DNA of 23,242 nt from an uncultured Bacteroidota bacterium (GTDB lineage: Bacteria; Bacteroidota; Bacteroidia; Flavobacteriales; Flavobacteriaceae), in the NCBI GenBank assembly GCA_902509805.1, contig CABWZL010000011.1, forward strand, positions 1 through 23,242. Reading direction: 5' to 3'. The notes beneath the pieces are model-generated. The model had not been told where the DNA came from. It searched no databases and was given only the letters and a program-made list of their open reading frames with translations. Both the position numbers and the translations under genes were made by a program. Below are positions 22,155-23,242 of the stretch, piece after piece. Every line of letters begins with the position of its first letter. Position 1 is the first letter of the stretch.

Positions 22155-22990
22155 TAATCCTGGAGGATTTTAAACTCTGCTATTAAATCTTTATAAAGCT
22201 CTTTGTTTGTCATTTCGATTCGTTCACCTTCCTCTTTTTTAAACTCATCTTCAGATCGAGTATGCATATATATAGACCATTTATTATCTGCATATTCTAA
22301 AGAAGATAAACTTTCAAGCCAATCCCCAGAGTTCATATAAATAATTTCTTCACCATTAACATCGAAGGATTCAATCTTTGGAGTATGAATATGACCAAGT
22401 ACAACATATTTATATCCATTTTTATGAGCAGTTTCAGCCGCAGTCCTTTCAAAATTACTAAAATATTGAACTGCTGTTTTTACATTAGCTTTAATAGCTT
22501 TTGAAAAATTTAATCTTTTACGACCAAGAGGTGTCATGATATTTTTATTAATCCAGCTATTAAACATTATCATATAATCGTATAAAAATCCAGCTAACTT
22601 TGTAATCCAAGCAGTCTGAATAGAGAAATCAAAAACATCACCATGAAATAACCACACTTTACCCTCGTCAGTTTCTAAAACAACTTGGTTAACTATTTGG
22701 AAATTATTAACCTTATAATTCAAAAATTTTCTTAATAATTCATCGTGATTTCCAACTACATAATGTATTTCTTTACCCTGAGATATAAGGTCAAGAATAT
22801 ACTTTACAACTTTCATATGAGAGCTTGGCCAAAATTTTTTATTAAATAGCATAATATCTACAAAGTCTCCATTGATGACAATTTTTTTTGCTTCAACTGT
22901 TTTTAGATAAGCTAAAACTTCATCTGCTTCAGACCCGTATGTGCCAAGATGTAAATCGGAAATAACAAGAATATCAAGATTACGTTTCAA
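22154..22990 (-). CDS. LpxH-like metallophosphoesterase (UDP-2,3-diacylglucosamine diphosphatase type)
   Basis: Calcineurin-like phosphoesterase with the full metal site: DLHLG (Asp12, His14), GDFVD (Asp42), GNHDE (Asn81, His82), FHGD (His116) and GHIHTP (His200, His202). LpxH cleaves UDP-2,3-diacylglucosamine to lipid X in lipid A synthesis; this protein belongs to the larger LpxH-like group and is longer (278) because of a Lys-rich, hydrophobic-helix insertion between residues about 125 and 185, which may lie on the membrane. Whether it is the genuine lipid A enzyme is not settled by sequence. The start is TTG at 22990: TAA stands immediately before it in frame and the first motif begins at residue 8. 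It is 33 bp after the SCP2-like gene and overlaps the glycosyltransferase start by 1 bp. Confidence 0.82.
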   Translation of the reverse strand: MKRNLDILVISDLHLGTYGSEADEVLAYLKTVEAKKIVINGDFVDIMLFNKKFWPSSHMKVVKYILDLISQGKEIHYVVGNHDELLRKFLNYKVNNFQIVNQVVLETDEGKVWLFHGDVFDFSIQTAWITKLAGFLYDYMIMFNSWINKNIMTPLGRKRLNFSKAIKANVKTAVQYFSNFERTAAETAHKNGYKYVVLGHIHTPKIESFDVNGEEIIYMNSGDWLESLSSLEYADNKWSIYMHTRSEDEFKKEEGERIEMTNKELYKDLIAEFKILQD

Positions 22991-23023
22991 TTATTTGAAT
23001 ATTTAATGAAAGATAATTTTGAT

Positions 23024-23242
23024 TTACATAAAAGCTTGCAGCTTCATAGCTAACCCTTGATCACCTTTAATTTTGAGTTTACCACTCATAACAGCCATCA
23101 TTGGATTTACTTTGCCGTTTTTAAGATCTTCCATTAAAGAACCAGCCATTGTAATAGTACAATCTGCTTCCATATCCTCTAATAATATCTTGTTTTCTGA
23201 TCCAGTTCCATCTATGCAGATTGAATTTCCATCAATCTCAAA
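23024..23242 (-). CDS. SCP2 sterol-binding-family protein (5' end cut by window)
   Basis: Only the C-terminal 72 residues are visible, ending [20 protein letters not shown] followed by LQAFM and a TAA at 23026-23024. The strings [23 protein letters not shown] and SGKLKIKGD are the most conserved part of the SCP2 (sterol carrier protein 2) domain, which forms a hydrophobic pocket for lipids or acyl-CoA. In bacteria such small proteins have no firmly known job. It is the first visible gene of the minus-strand run and lies upstream of the LpxH-like and glycosyltransferase genes, which fits a lipid-related neighbourhood. The start and any N-terminal extension are outside the window. Confidence 0.85.
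   Translation of the reverse strand, partial: FEIDGNSICIDGTGSENKILLEDMEADCTITMAGSLMEDLKNGKVNPMMAVMSGKLKIKGDQGLAMKLQAFM

Overview
The window looks like chromosome from a Bacteroidota bacterium, most likely a marine-type member of class Flavobacteriia. The DNA is very AT-rich. Start codons mostly lack Shine-Dalgarno sequences. Several promoters resemble the Bacteroidota -7 element TAnnTTTG, there is a SusC/SusD pair controlled by an ECF sigma factor and a FecR-type anti-sigma factor, ribosomal protein S16 has a long C-terminal tail, and the tRNAs do not encode CCA. The assignment rests on these features and on family recognition, not on a database search.

Layout. (1) 1-10200 is a dense housekeeping block with frequent strand switches: rpsP (minus, cut at the left edge), clpP-clpX (plus), a GH3-family acyl-adenylating enzyme (minus), a DUF2797 protein (plus), a queuosine-precursor transporter and an RluF-type pseudouridine synthase (minus pair), folK (plus), a TrmH/SpoU methyltransferase (minus), then mutS and a free-standing Smr-like domain gene (plus). 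Convergent neighbours overlap or abut, leaving no room for separate terminators. (2) 10187-11305 is a lipoprotein with a long coiled coil lacking Lys/Arg and a C-terminal HESAH zinc-peptidase motif; it overlaps the Smr gene. (3) 11332-11532 holds tRNA-Gly(GCC), tRNA-Leu(UAA) and a strong rho-independent terminator. (4) 11688-20164 is a nutrient-acquisition locus: two secreted esterase-like hydrolases (alpha/beta and SGNH), an ECF sigma factor on the opposite strand, a divergently transcribed FecR anti-sigma factor, a SusC-type TonB-dependent transporter with an STN signalling domain, a SusD lipoprotein, and a terminator. (5) 20169-23242 is a compact minus-strand run read as SCP2-like protein (cut at the right edge), LpxH-like metallophosphoesterase, MurG-like glycosyltransferase, DinB/YfiT-like protein and OsmC-like protein.

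How the parts work together. ClpP and ClpX form one protease. The Smr gene is translationally coupled to mutS. In the Sus-like locus, substrate binding by SusD/SusC would be signalled through the STN domain of SusC to the periplasmic part of FecR, releasing the ECF sigma factor to raise transcription of fecR-susC-susD. The neighbouring esterases suggest an esterified substrate, but no glycoside hydrolase or polysaccharide lyase is in the window, so the substrate is unknown.

Most notable observations: the sigma factor and its FecR partner are divergent; the sigma gene has a TTG start overlapping a four-codon upstream ORF as TTGA; at least four genes start with TTG; the S16 tail is built from exact 48-bp repeats; a mismatched hairpin lies between fecR and susC; and the coiled-coil HESAH lipoprotein belongs to no family I recognise. 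I found no CRISPR array, insertion sequence or phage, and no clear undescribed multi-gene system; the best candidates are the glycosidase-less Sus/esterase locus and the mutS-smr-metallopeptidase cluster.
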